Below, in pieces: positions 1 through 5,061 of a DNA stretch of 5,061 nucleotides. Each line of letters starts with the position of its first letter. The first letter of the stretch is position 1. The stretch is from assembly GCA_937859895.1 (NCBI GenBank), contig CALMAV010000191.1, forward strand, positions 1-5,061, given 5' to 3'. This DNA is from an uncultured Bryobacterales bacterium. GTDB taxonomy: Bacteria > Acidobacteriota > Terriglobia > Bryobacterales > Bryobacteraceae. Below the pieces are notes generated by a model that saw only the letters and a list, made by a program, of their open reading frames with translations, did no database searches and was not told the DNA's origin. A program made the translations under genes and the position numbers.

Positions 1-81
1 CGAGTTCTCGAATCGAGTCTCACTGTACCAAACAAAGCTTAGGTTTGTGTTGACGTTTCCTGGTGAGAAAACGGGTATGCC

Positions 82-118
82 TTAGCTTTTCCCCGTCTTT
101 GAGTTTTGCGAAAGCTAA
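82..118. repeat. Inverted repeat TTAGCTTT / AAAGCTAA
   Basis: A perfect 8-bp inverted repeat has arms at 82-89 and 111-118 and a 21-base loop. A third, diverged copy of the same word (AAAGCTTAGG, 34-43) pairs with 80-89 at 9 of 10 positions, so the middle arm could pair with either neighbour. No T-run follows, so a factor-independent terminator is not supported. Function unknown; chance is possible at this length. Confidence 0.3.
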
Positions 119-394
119 CTAGTAAAGGTGATTACCTTGCCCTGAATCGCTCGCTGATACTGATTCCTCTTCAGTCTGCAAAGCGGCCACCACCGGATGC
201 TGATAGCTACAGGTAAATTTTTAGTGAATGGTTGACGATCCGGACAGGGGACATTTTTGCATGTTGCATTAATCCTGGTTTGGGCAATCATGCGAATTAC
301 TAGTCGCCGGCTCTTCACACACCTATCTTCGTCGGCAGAGGGTGTTTAGGCCCGCCCACAAAGCCAAGGGAACAACTGTCGAACTTGCCTTTGC

Positions 395-444
395 TTACCG
401 AGAACATGCGGATATAATGTCCTCGGTAACCGAGAGTATACTCT
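395..444. repeat. Nested palindrome cluster
   Basis: Three overlapping perfect palindromic structures lie within 50 bases. First, TTACCGAG (395-402) pairs with CTCGGTAA (422-429), and inside it ACAT (404-407) pairs with ATGT (417-420). Together they give a 12-bp stem with one A/C mismatch and a 9-base loop. Second, CTCGGT (422-427) and ACCGAG (429-434) form a tight palindrome around one base, so the right arm of the first stem can pair on either side. Third, AGAGTATACTCT (433-444) is a perfect 12-bp palindrome. ACCGAG occurs twice directly (397-402 and 429-434). It could be an operator, a recombinase or integration site, the subterminal hairpin of a small mobile element, or a structured RNA. 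No gene beside it tells which. The symmetry is certain; the function is not known. Confidence 0.6.
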
Positions 445-659
445 GTGTGACAATCCGGTGATACCAAATTCGTTGAAGCTCTCATTCTGAATCCGCTTGC
501 ATAAAAGGCAATGCGCCCAAACCTAGTAAGTAGCAACTTTCGCTGCACTCTCAAGCATTCCATTTGCAATTACCGCGCCGCCTCCATGCGGCACGTAAAG
601 TCATGAATGTTGCTCTCTCGAAAAGGAAGTGGTAGCGATAAGAGACAGGGATCTTAGTA

Positions 660-1292
660 TTACCTTTTCTCAGAATAATGGAACATACGGACCACCCCAG
701 TCTTCCTCCACACCAGCCATGCCACTAGAATCGCGAAAAGTATCAAGCTGGTCGGTGGCTCTGGAACAGACTGAAATGTCAACGAGTCTATGCCCTCATC
801 TTCAATCGAAGGGCTGAAAACGATCCGATGTAAACCCAAATTCCCAAATGACACTAGAACTTGGCCATTTAAATTCCCACTGACAGTCTGCAGAAGCGTG
901 TTCGTTAGATCAAACGCGGACGCTTGCCAAATGCTGCCTGCTCCTGTGTCGACATCAACGACATAGAACGAAACCTGATCTACGGACGTAGCCATCGTAG
1001 TCCCCGGCACAACGAAGTCCATAATAATGGCTTGGTCGGCTAAACTCCCCGACGCACTTGAACTCCCGTATAAATAGTTTGGAATCGTGTTGGTGTAAGT
1101 TGCCGCGAACACAAAAAGACCGGCACCCGGCGTGCTAAAGCGAACACCCGATCCTTGGTAGCGATCTCCAGCAAAACCACGAACGCCAGATCCCGCAATC
1201 TCGTCAAAATTGACGGTTGTAGCGTTACTACTTCGAGGCACGGCCAACAACGCAAGCAACAAAAGAACTATTACAAAAAGTGGTCGCGGCAT
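660..1292 (-). CDS. PEP-CTERM domain secreted protein
   Basis: A 210-residue exported protein of unknown specific function. Residues 1-24 form a classical signal peptide: a short basic start (MPRP), a leucine-rich core, and probable cleavage after SNA24. The mature part is rich in beta-strand patterns. It starts with VNFDEIAGSGV, has a Y-x-G-S-G-V-R-F stretch at 45-52, and ends in GIDSLTF at 167-173. This layout is common in PEP-CTERM proteins with a jelly-roll or carbohydrate-binding-like fold. The sorting signal is VPEP at 176-179, then a hydrophobic span at about 182-195, then RK at 196-197. In known systems an exosortase removes this tail after export and the protein joins the surface or extracellular matrix; no exosortase is in the window. 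A 13-residue tail after RK is longer than usual. The ATG start is supported by AGGAGG five bases upstream (complement of 1298-1303) and by the promoter at 1317-1346. The gene appears monocistronic and diverges from the oxidase cluster. Confidence 0.85.
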   Translation of the reverse strand: MPRPLFVIVLLLLALLAVPRSSNATTVNFDEIAGSGVRGFAGDRYQGSGVRFSTPGAGLFVFAATYTNTIPNYLYGSSSASGSLADQAIIMDFVVPGTTMATSVDQVSFYVVDVDTGAGSIWQASAFDLTNTLLQTVSGNLNGQVLVSFGNLGLHRIVFSPSIEDEGIDSLTFQSVPEPPTSLILFAILVAWLVWRKTGVVRMFHYSEKR

Positions 1293-1316
1293 TGAGCCCT
1301 CCTTAAGGTCGTCAAC

Positions 1317-1346
1317 ATGCTACCCGCAATATTTGGATCGTGTCAA
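1317..1346 (-). promoter_or_regulatory. Sigma-70-like promoter of the PEP-CTERM gene
   Basis: On the minus strand a perfect -35 box TTGACA (complement of 1341-1346) is followed after 18 bases by TAGCAT (complement of 1317-1322), matching four of six -10 positions. Transcription would start near 1310, leaving a short leader that still includes the AGGAGG ribosome binding site (complement of 1298-1303). Position, orientation and spacing all fit the downstream gene. Assumes a housekeeping sigma factor with the usual consensus. Confidence 0.6.
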
Positions 1347-1364
1347 CCTATTTCGGGTCGAATC

Positions 1365-1383
1365 AAGTAAAAAGTATTTACTT
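1365..1383. promoter_or_regulatory. Perfect inverted repeat in the divergent intergenic region
   Basis: AAGTAAA (1365-1371) and TTTACTT (1377-1383) form a perfect 7-bp inverted repeat around AAGTA. It lies about 20 bases upstream of the -35 box of the minus-strand PEP-CTERM gene and about 100 bases before the start of the oxidase gene. This placement and size suit a dimeric regulator acting on one or both divergent genes. No clear plus-strand promoter is visible: TTTACT (1377-1382), 17 bases, then TTAACT (1400-1405) is the best pair I found and it is weak. A short stem TACCG/CGGTA (1419-1423, 1432-1436) would lie in the oxidase leader RNA. Low-complexity AT sequence makes chance symmetry possible. 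Confidence 0.35.
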
Positions 1384-1483
1384 TCTTTGTGATTAGAGAT
1401 TAACTGGATGGCATAGCATACCGCTGGCTTACGGTACACCAACAAACGGCGCACCTGATCGGTAGCTGCAAGGGAGCTCCAAG

Positions 1484-3856
1484 ATGGCAATAGAAGAAGT
1501 TAATGGACAGCCGTGGAGGCGCAAGCACGATAATCCAGATGTCGCGGTTATTGCCAGTGCGCCCCGTACTCTGTATCCGCAAGGCCTTGAAGATTTAATC
1601 AAAATTTGTGCTAATCGTGCTCCGGCCGAAAGAATTCACGCGGCAGGAAGTCACTGGGCACTCTCTGAGGCGGCTATTAGCGACAGTGTCTTTGTTGAGA
1701 CGCATGACCCTTATAACGGTCACCCTGGCATGGCAAAGACACTTTACGAGGTTGTTCCCCCTTGCCTGAATCCCGAGTTTATAGCAGGGCTGACCAAAGT
1801 CACTGTTAAACCCTTCGACAAAGCGCCCCAAAATGTGTCTGAAAATGAAGGTCTCTACCCGGTCCACATAGAAACTGGCAAGAGAATCTATGAGCTTTAT
1901 AACGAATTAGACGAAGGTGATACAAATCCTGCAAGTCTGGCGAACCTAATTGCGTCTACCAACGGAAGCTATCTAGGAGAATGGGCTTTCCCTACTCTAG
2001 GTGGTGCGGGAGGGCAGACAGTTTTTGGCGCGCTAACTACCGGGACTCACGGTGGCGACTTTCGCAAACCGCCGCTGGCTGATGTGGTACTCGCTCTGCA
2101 CTTGGTCGTAGATGGCGGCCGCCACTATTGGATCGAGCGAGAAGTGGTATCGCCCTTCGGTGTGCCACTTACAATAGACGGGCCGCTGAGAAATCTCTAT
2201 GGTCAGCCAAAGTTCTGGGGGCGAATCGGACCAAATAACTTCAACATTATTCGCGACGACTCGGTTTTTAACTCGGCCCTGATTTCTGTAGGCCGCTTCG
2301 GCATCGTCTATTCGATTGTGATCGGAGCTGTACGGCAGTACAGTCTTCATCAGCAGCGCCGGCTAACAACGTGGAGTGACATCAAATCTCAAGTAGCGGA
2401 CGTGAATAGCCCTCTTTATAACTCCGTGGTGCCGCAATCGGGGAATGTCGGGCCACTGCCGAATCGATTTCTCCAGGTTGTCGTTTCAATTACGCCTCAC
2501 CTGGGATTTACAGCTAATCGCGCCGGTGTCACCAAACGCTGGAATGTTGCACGCGTGGATAATCCGGATACGCAAGAGCCAGCGGGTCGGCGCGAGCGTG
2601 GAGGCGACATGGCGGGCGCAAGTCATGCCTATTCCCCTGATCCGGATCACCCCGGCCTAGCGCAATCACCGAACTTTCTAGAACGGGTTTGCGCACACGC
2701 CAATTTCTTAGACGGAGTTCTTGTTGAAGTAATTGGCGAGATAGGCGATTTCATCAAAAGCAAAGGAGCGATTGCTGGACCTGTCCTGGTAGCCATGACC
2801 GTTGCCGGAAGTGGCCTCCTTGAATTAATTCCGCCTCTCGCAGTCATTCTGGCTGCCCTGCTTGCTTTTCTGGCTCTCTTTCGATTGAGCTCAGGCGAAT
2901 CGCGCGAAGGCCAAGTCTTTAATGACATTCGCGACACACTGCTAAATCGAACTAACTCCGCTGAGAAGTTAGCCGGTCTGCTCGTTTGGCAGATGATTTC
3001 CTACGCGGCGTTCGCTAACCAGCAAGGAGATTCAGATTTTAGCGCCATCAGTTATGCCGTCATGGATGGACATGACTATCTTGATCAAAGTTGCAATGTT
3101 AACGTCGACTCTATTGAAGTCTTCTTCGACGCAACCGACCCGATGTTGATAGCCTTCATCGATGCTCTATTAGCATTTGAAGTTAATCAGGAAGTCGTTT
3201 TTGGGCGAGCTTTCGTTGGCTATATCTCCATGCGGTTTGTGGCTCAATCGGCCGCGCCGCTTGCACCTGAGCAGTTTCCATTAACTTGCGCTGTCGAGGT
3301 CGCCGGATTGAGGGACGTCGACGGAGTCACTCAGCTCATCAACTATGCAATACAACAGGCTCTGGACAGCAACTTCAATGCAATCCTGCATTGGGGTCAG
3401 CGCAATGAGTCCAACCGCGCACAAATCGAAGACCGATTTCCAGACGTCGTAGTGGATCCTCCATTCGGCCCGTTGCGAACGTGGCGTAATACCTTAAGTC
3501 TTCTTACCAACAACGGTAGCCTCGACGGCTTTAGCAGCGCTTTTACCAGGCGAACGGGACTTGAGATCGTCTCGCCCTTGATCAACACCTTTACTGCCAG
3601 TCTTTCTGACGGAACCATCATCGTAAGTTGGGATTGCACCAGCAACCCGCCGCTTACTCAAGTGAGGCTGGTTATTACGTATCCCGATGGGAGCTCGTCA
3701 TCATTGCCCGGGTTGCCTTTGCAAGGAAAGCGATATGTCCCTGCGAACTCCCAGGGCTTCTACAGGCTACAATTAACGGCTGCAATCGATCTGGACGGAA
3801 TGAGAAATGAGAGTTATAAGCAGCAAGTTATCCAGATCGGGACCATATTGAAATAG
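1484..3856 (+). CDS. FAD-linked oxidase, VAO/aldonolactone-oxidase type
   Basis: A 790-residue flavoprotein, probably oxidising an alcohol, lactone or sugar-like substrate; the exact substrate cannot be read. The FAD-binding (PCMH-type) domain spans about 25-285. It includes AAGSHWALSEAA (53-64), where His57 is a possible flavin contact, the GGAGGQTVFGALTTGTHGG segment (173-191), which is the family's pyrophosphate-binding turn, and ISVGRFGIVYSIVI (267-280). The substrate domain begins near 325, is interrupted, and resumes at about 540-695. There SIEVFF (543-548), ISMRFVAQS (581-589), TCAVEV (601-606), the HWGQ motif (636-639) typical of the gulono/arabinono-lactone oxidase group, and FTRRTGLE (687-694) line up with that family. 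The interruption (about 351-500) holds two hydrophobic helices (about 429-448 and 450-467). Residues 696-790 look like an Ig/FN3 beta domain. At 790 residues it is much longer than the usual 420-550. No N-terminal signal peptide is visible. GGGAG seven bases before ATG supports the start. It is probably the first gene of a three-gene transcript; the next gene follows after 10 bases. Confidence 0.85.
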   Translation: MAIEEVNGQPWRRKHDNPDVAVIASAPRTLYPQGLEDLIKICANRAPAERIHAAGSHWALSEAAISDSVFVETHDPYNGHPGMAKTLYEVVPPCLNPEFIAGLTKVTVKPFDKAPQNVSENEGLYPVHIETGKRIYELYNELDEGDTNPASLANLIASTNGSYLGEWAFPTLGGAGGQTVFGALTTGTHGGDFRKPPLADVVLALHLVVDGGRHYWIEREVVSPFGVPLTIDGPLRNLYGQPKFWGRIGPNNFNIIRDDSVFNSALISVGRFGIVYSIVIGAVRQYSLHQQRRLTTWSDIKSQVADVNSPLYNSVVPQSGNVGPLPNRFLQVVVSITPHLGFTANRAGVTKRWNVARVDNPDTQEPAGRRERGGDMAGASHAYSPDPDHPGLAQSPNFLERVCAHANFLDGVLVEVIGEIGDFIKSKGAIAGPVLVAMTVAGSGLLELIPPLAVILAALLAFLALFRLSSGESREGQVFNDIRDTLLNRTNSAEKLAGLLVWQMISYAAFANQQGDSDFSAISYAVMDGHDYLDQSCNVNVDSIEVFFDATDPMLIAFIDALLAFEVNQEVVFGRAFVGYISMRFVAQSAAPLAPEQFPLTCAVEVAGLRDVDGVTQLINYAIQQALDSNFNAILHWGQRNESNRAQIEDRFPDVVVDPPFGPLRTWRNTLSLLTNNGSLDGFSSAFTRRTGLEIVSPLINTFTASLSDGTIIVSWDCTSNPPLTQVRLVITYPDGSSSSLPGLPLQGKRYVPANSQGFYRLQLTAAIDLDGMRNESYKQQVIQIGTILK

Positions 3857-3866
3857 GAGATCTAAG

Positions 3867-4310
3867 ATGTCATCCTCACAATTGTTTTCTGGTAGCTGGA
3901 TGATCCAGGTCTTTTCTAAAGACGCGGACTTCAGCGAGCGTTTTGTTATTTCGGGCTCTCTTGCGAGCGATGGAGCTTTCCCGGGCGAAGCGGGAACGGG
4001 CGCGGTCTTCGTCTCCGGCCCGCGTTGGCTTCTCAGGTTCGAGTGGAACGACAATGCTGGCTCTGGTTGGCAGCCGAGTGATTTGCGGCGTGTTGGTGCC
4101 TTATTCAATCTCGGCCAAGGCTTAACGACACTCCTAGGAGCCGACGATAACTTCCCTCAACTACGCGATCATGACTTTAATGATCTAGTTTTGCGTTGTC
4201 AGCGTCTTGACTCTAAGCTGACTGTCCACCCTATCGTCTTACCCGACTTTACATTGCCCGATAGCTTGAGAAATCCCCCGGACCCAACCAGAGCGCCGGG
4301 CAAGGACTAA
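3867..4310 (+). CDS. Small beta-rich protein with a DxDFND motif, DUF4114-like
   Basis: A 147-residue protein I cannot assign to a named gene. The first part is dominated by alternating beta-strand patterns: WMIQVFSKDAD (11-21), RFVISGSLASDG (25-36), AVFVSGPRWLLRFEW (46-60), and NDNAGSGWQPSD (61-72). Residues 92-109 carry acidic residues ending in DHDFNDLVL (101-109). This resembles the D-x-D-[FY]-N-D-L-[VI] signature of DUF4114-like secreted domains, where the acidic residues probably bind calcium; that role is inferred. The last 25 residues are proline-rich and probably disordered. No signal peptide or membrane segment is visible. AGGAGA overlaps the stop codon of the oxidase gene and lies six bases before the ATG, which argues for translational coupling. 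It is probably a partner of the oxidase, perhaps a binding or assembly subunit. The reading frame is sound; the family assignment is tentative. Confidence 0.7.
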   Translation: MSSSQLFSGSWMIQVFSKDADFSERFVISGSLASDGAFPGEAGTGAVFVSGPRWLLRFEWNDNAGSGWQPSDLRRVGALFNLGQGLTTLLGADDNFPQLRDHDFNDLVLRCQRLDSKLTVHPIVLPDFTLPDSLRNPPDPTRAPGKD

Positions 4311-4333
4311 AGTTCCCTGAAGGAGACATCGCC

Positions 4334-4738
4334 ATGATTGACAATGAACTGAAACGACGAGACATTCTAAAAGCAGCTCCCTTGATTTTCAGTACTGCAG
4401 TGCTGACGGCACAGACGGCAAGCGTCGACGTCTCTGCATCTAAATCATGCGGAGTTAGCATACACCCGGATACCTGTTGCGTTGGTTTGGTCGTCGAAGA
4501 GGTTACCACCATGTGCCTTCTCAGCGGATCCAAGAAGGTGCTTCTCGAGGAAAACTTCATTACATCTGCCGAAAACTTTCGACAGCGATTTACAACCGAT
4601 CAGACGCTAAGAATCGCTCTACAATCTAGGCAGGAATCTGCTTGGGTCTCTGAACTATTGACCCATCTAGGCCACAATGTAATTGTTATCCCGACGACTA
4701 GTGGAAGGCACTTGCCGCTAGCAGCTAAGCAGTTATAA
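4334..4738 (+). CDS. Chimeric frame: Tat-like leader fused to a disabled IS110 transposase N-domain
   Basis: A 134-residue frame with two parts of different origin. Residues 1-28 resemble a twin-arginine export leader: KRRDILK (7-13), close to the RRxFLK consensus, then the hydrophobic stretch AAPLIFSTAVLTAQTA (14-29). From about residue 49 the sequence matches my memory of the N-terminal RNase H-like (DEDD) domain of IS110-family transposases: VGLVVEEVTTMCLLSGSKKV, then FITSAENFRQRF (75-86), RIALQSRQESAWVSELL (93-109) and LGHNVIVIP (112-120). In active members the first motif reads GLD and the second LEA. Here the Asp is Val53 (GTC for GAC) and the Glu is Gln97 (CAA for GAA), each one base change away. 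The frame stops before the DxxD pair, and no later transposase segment is found downstream. AAGGAG eight bases before ATG gives a good start, and the upstream gene ends 23 bases earlier. Most likely the leader of a lost exported operon member joined to transposon debris. A domesticated function is possible but unsupported. Confidence 0.6.
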   Translation: MIDNELKRRDILKAAPLIFSTAVLTAQTASVDVSASKSCGVSIHPDTCCVGLVVEEVTTMCLLSGSKKVLLEENFITSAENFRQRFTTDQTLRIALQSRQESAWVSELLTHLGHNVIVIPTTSGRHLPLAAKQL

Positions 4739-4778
4739 ATTTCGCCTTCTCGGGGGCGCTGCTGCGAATCGTATTTAC

Positions 4779-4820
4779 CTGGCGCTTTGTGTGTGCCCCT
4801 CACACGCAAGTTTCGCCCAG
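4779..4820 (+). terminator. Long hairpin downstream of the cluster, possible terminator
   Basis: TTGTGTGTG (4787-4795) pairs with CACACGCAA (4801-4809), nine pairs including one T-G, around the loop CCCCT. After a small internal loop, CTGGCG (4779-4784) pairs with CGCCCAG (4814-4820) with one bulged C. This makes about 15 pairs in 42 bases, 40 bases past the stop at 4738. Only TTT and then CTT lie nearby, so a strong T-tract is missing. It could stop transcription with Rho or be a processed RNA end or a remnant of a mobile-element end. The pairing is clear; the role is uncertain. Confidence 0.35.
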
Positions 4821-4829
4821 CGAGAGTTC

Positions 4830-4949
4830 TTAAAGGGCGTTCTGCTCAATCCAGAAGTAGCCCTCGTTATTATCGGCAAAGGTTTTAAAGTAGGAATACT
4901 CCAGCCGCTCTGTCCAGGTCCCAAATCGCGCCAAGCCGTTGCGGATGCT
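4830..4949 (-). pseudogene. Possible gene remnant, C-terminal fragment
   Basis: Reading the minus strand down to TAA (complement of 4830-4832) gives 39 codons rich in aromatic and charged residues: FGTWTERLEYSYF (residues 9-21) and then DNNEGYFWIEQNAL (26-39). This looks more like a real protein end than most shadow frames. It is bounded by TGA (complement of 4950-4952), has no ATG or ribosome binding site, and more stops lie further upstream in the same frame. I do not recognise the family. It could be the decayed end of a gene that ran leftward from outside the window, or chance. Confidence 0.2.
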
Positions 4950-5056
4950 TCATGTTACTGCAGGCTGCCGGGTCGACCTCTCTGGCTCAGACTGGTCTCA
5001 GGCGGTTTACTACAACATAAAGGTACGATGACGGGCGGCTATGAAGGAGATGCCCG

Positions 5057-5061
5057 ATGCT
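5057..5061 (+). CDS. Putative start of the next gene, truncated by the window
   Basis: An ATG at 5057-5059 is preceded by AAGGAG (5044-5049) with a seven-base gap. The layout closely matches the start of the 4334 gene (AAGGAG, eight bases, ATG). Only one full codon is inside the window, so nothing can be said of the product. ATGs at 5041 and 5050 are less well placed relative to this ribosome binding site. No clear promoter is visible between the hairpin at 4779-4820 and this start. Confidence 0.4.

Larger units (their letters stand above)
1..659. other. Intergenic region with no supportable gene
   Basis: No open frame here looks like a real gene. Two short minus-strand frames (315-569 from TTG, 115-318 from GTG) overlap by four bases, but neither has a Shine-Dalgarno sequence or a recognisable motif, and their composition is not protein-like. 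The stretch contains several inverted repeats, described separately where notable (80-118 and 395-444). A short GC stem, GCCGC/GCGGC at 577-581 and 588-592, lies 68 bases past the stop of the minus-strand PEP-CTERM gene. It has no T-run in either direction, so I do not call it a terminator. The region could be a decayed gene or mobile element, or the 3' flank of a gene left of the window. Confidence 0.5.
4739..5056. other. Intergenic region after the oxidase cluster
   Basis: No convincing complete gene. It contains the hairpin at 4779-4820, a short minus-strand protein-like frame (4833-4949), and a ribosome binding site AAGGAG (5044-5049) serving the putative gene start at 5057. A plus-strand frame is free of stops from 4722 to the end of the window (113 codons), but it has no ribosome-bound start except a weak ATG at 5028, and no recognisable motif. 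I read it as a shadow. The missing C-terminal two-thirds of an IS110 transposase was looked for in all three plus-strand frames here and not found. Confidence 0.5.

Noticed and set aside
1..30. Possible tRNA 3' end: CTCGAATCGAG followed by a sequence ending in ACCA
   Set aside because: The loop does not match the T-arm pattern (TTCRANT with a 5-bp stem), and the rest of a tRNA would lie outside the window. The short palindrome is more likely coincidental.
245..275. GGGGACATTTTTGCATGTTGC, resembling short repeated segments I remember near the ends of some insertion sequences
   Set aside because: Single copy, no partner repeat or target duplication in the window, and the resemblance is from memory only.
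115..569. Two overlapping minus-strand frames (84 and 67 residues) with a GTGA overlap
   Set aside because: TTG and GTG starts without ribosome binding sites, no motifs, and no protein-like composition. The overlap alone is not enough.
2647..2937. 96-residue minus-strand frame inside the oxidase gene
   Set aside because: Arg/Ser/Pro-rich shadow of a well-supported coding sequence, without its own ribosome binding site.
3773..4108. 111-residue minus-strand frame spanning the end of the oxidase gene and the start of the next gene
   Set aside because: Crosses two coupled plus-strand genes with good starts; typical antisense shadow.
4722..5061. Plus-strand frame open for 113 codons to the right edge
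   Set aside because: No supported start and no recognisable motif; it overlaps the hairpin and, in the same codon register, the minus-strand fragment.
4334..5061. A complete IS110 element with bridge RNA
   Set aside because: Only the N-terminal domain is present, two catalytic positions are replaced, no DxxD motif or C-terminal serine-containing domain is found downstream, and there is no room for a left non-coding end between the leader and the domain.

Overview
The window carries one convincing secreted PEP-CTERM-type protein on the minus strand (660-1292). Diverging from it is a compact plus-strand cluster of three open frames (1484-3856, 3867-4310, 4334-4738), each with its own good Shine-Dalgarno sequence and separated by only 10 and 23 bases, so probably one transcript. 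A fourth plus-strand gene probably begins in the last five bases. The organism looks like a Gram-negative bacterium with an exosortase/PEP-CTERM sorting system and moderate GC. Acidobacteriota or a similar soil or sediment lineage fits, but this is inferred from protein style only; no phylogenetic marker is present.

Layout: 1-659 has no gene I can support, but holds a striking group of nested palindromes at 395-444. The PEP-CTERM gene follows on the minus strand, with a clear sigma-70-like promoter (1317-1346) in the 191-base divergent gap, which also holds a perfect 7-bp inverted repeat (1365-1383). The largest gene encodes a 790-residue FAD-linked oxidase of the VAO/aldonolactone-oxidase type. 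It has an unusual hydrophobic helical insertion inside its substrate domain and an Ig/FN3-like C-terminal beta domain. The next gene encodes a 147-residue beta-rich protein with a DxDFND motif resembling those of DUF4114-like domains. The third frame looks chimeric: a twin-arginine-like leader is joined in frame to the N-terminal RNase H-like part of an IS110-family transposase, with the first two catalytic acidic positions replaced and the rest of the transposase missing.

The 318-base tail region (4739-5056) contains a 42-base hairpin that may end the transcript, a short protein-like frame on the minus strand, and a strong ribosome binding site directly before the putative gene start at 5057.

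How the genes might cooperate is inference. The oxidase would do flavin chemistry on a small alcohol or sugar-like substrate, and the small beta protein is its likely co-expressed partner. The third frame probably preserves the leader of a former exported operon member whose body was replaced by transposon debris. I see no CRISPR array, rRNA, tRNA, defence island or complete mobile element. The most unusual items are the leader-transposase chimera, the insertion in the oxidase and the palindrome cluster.
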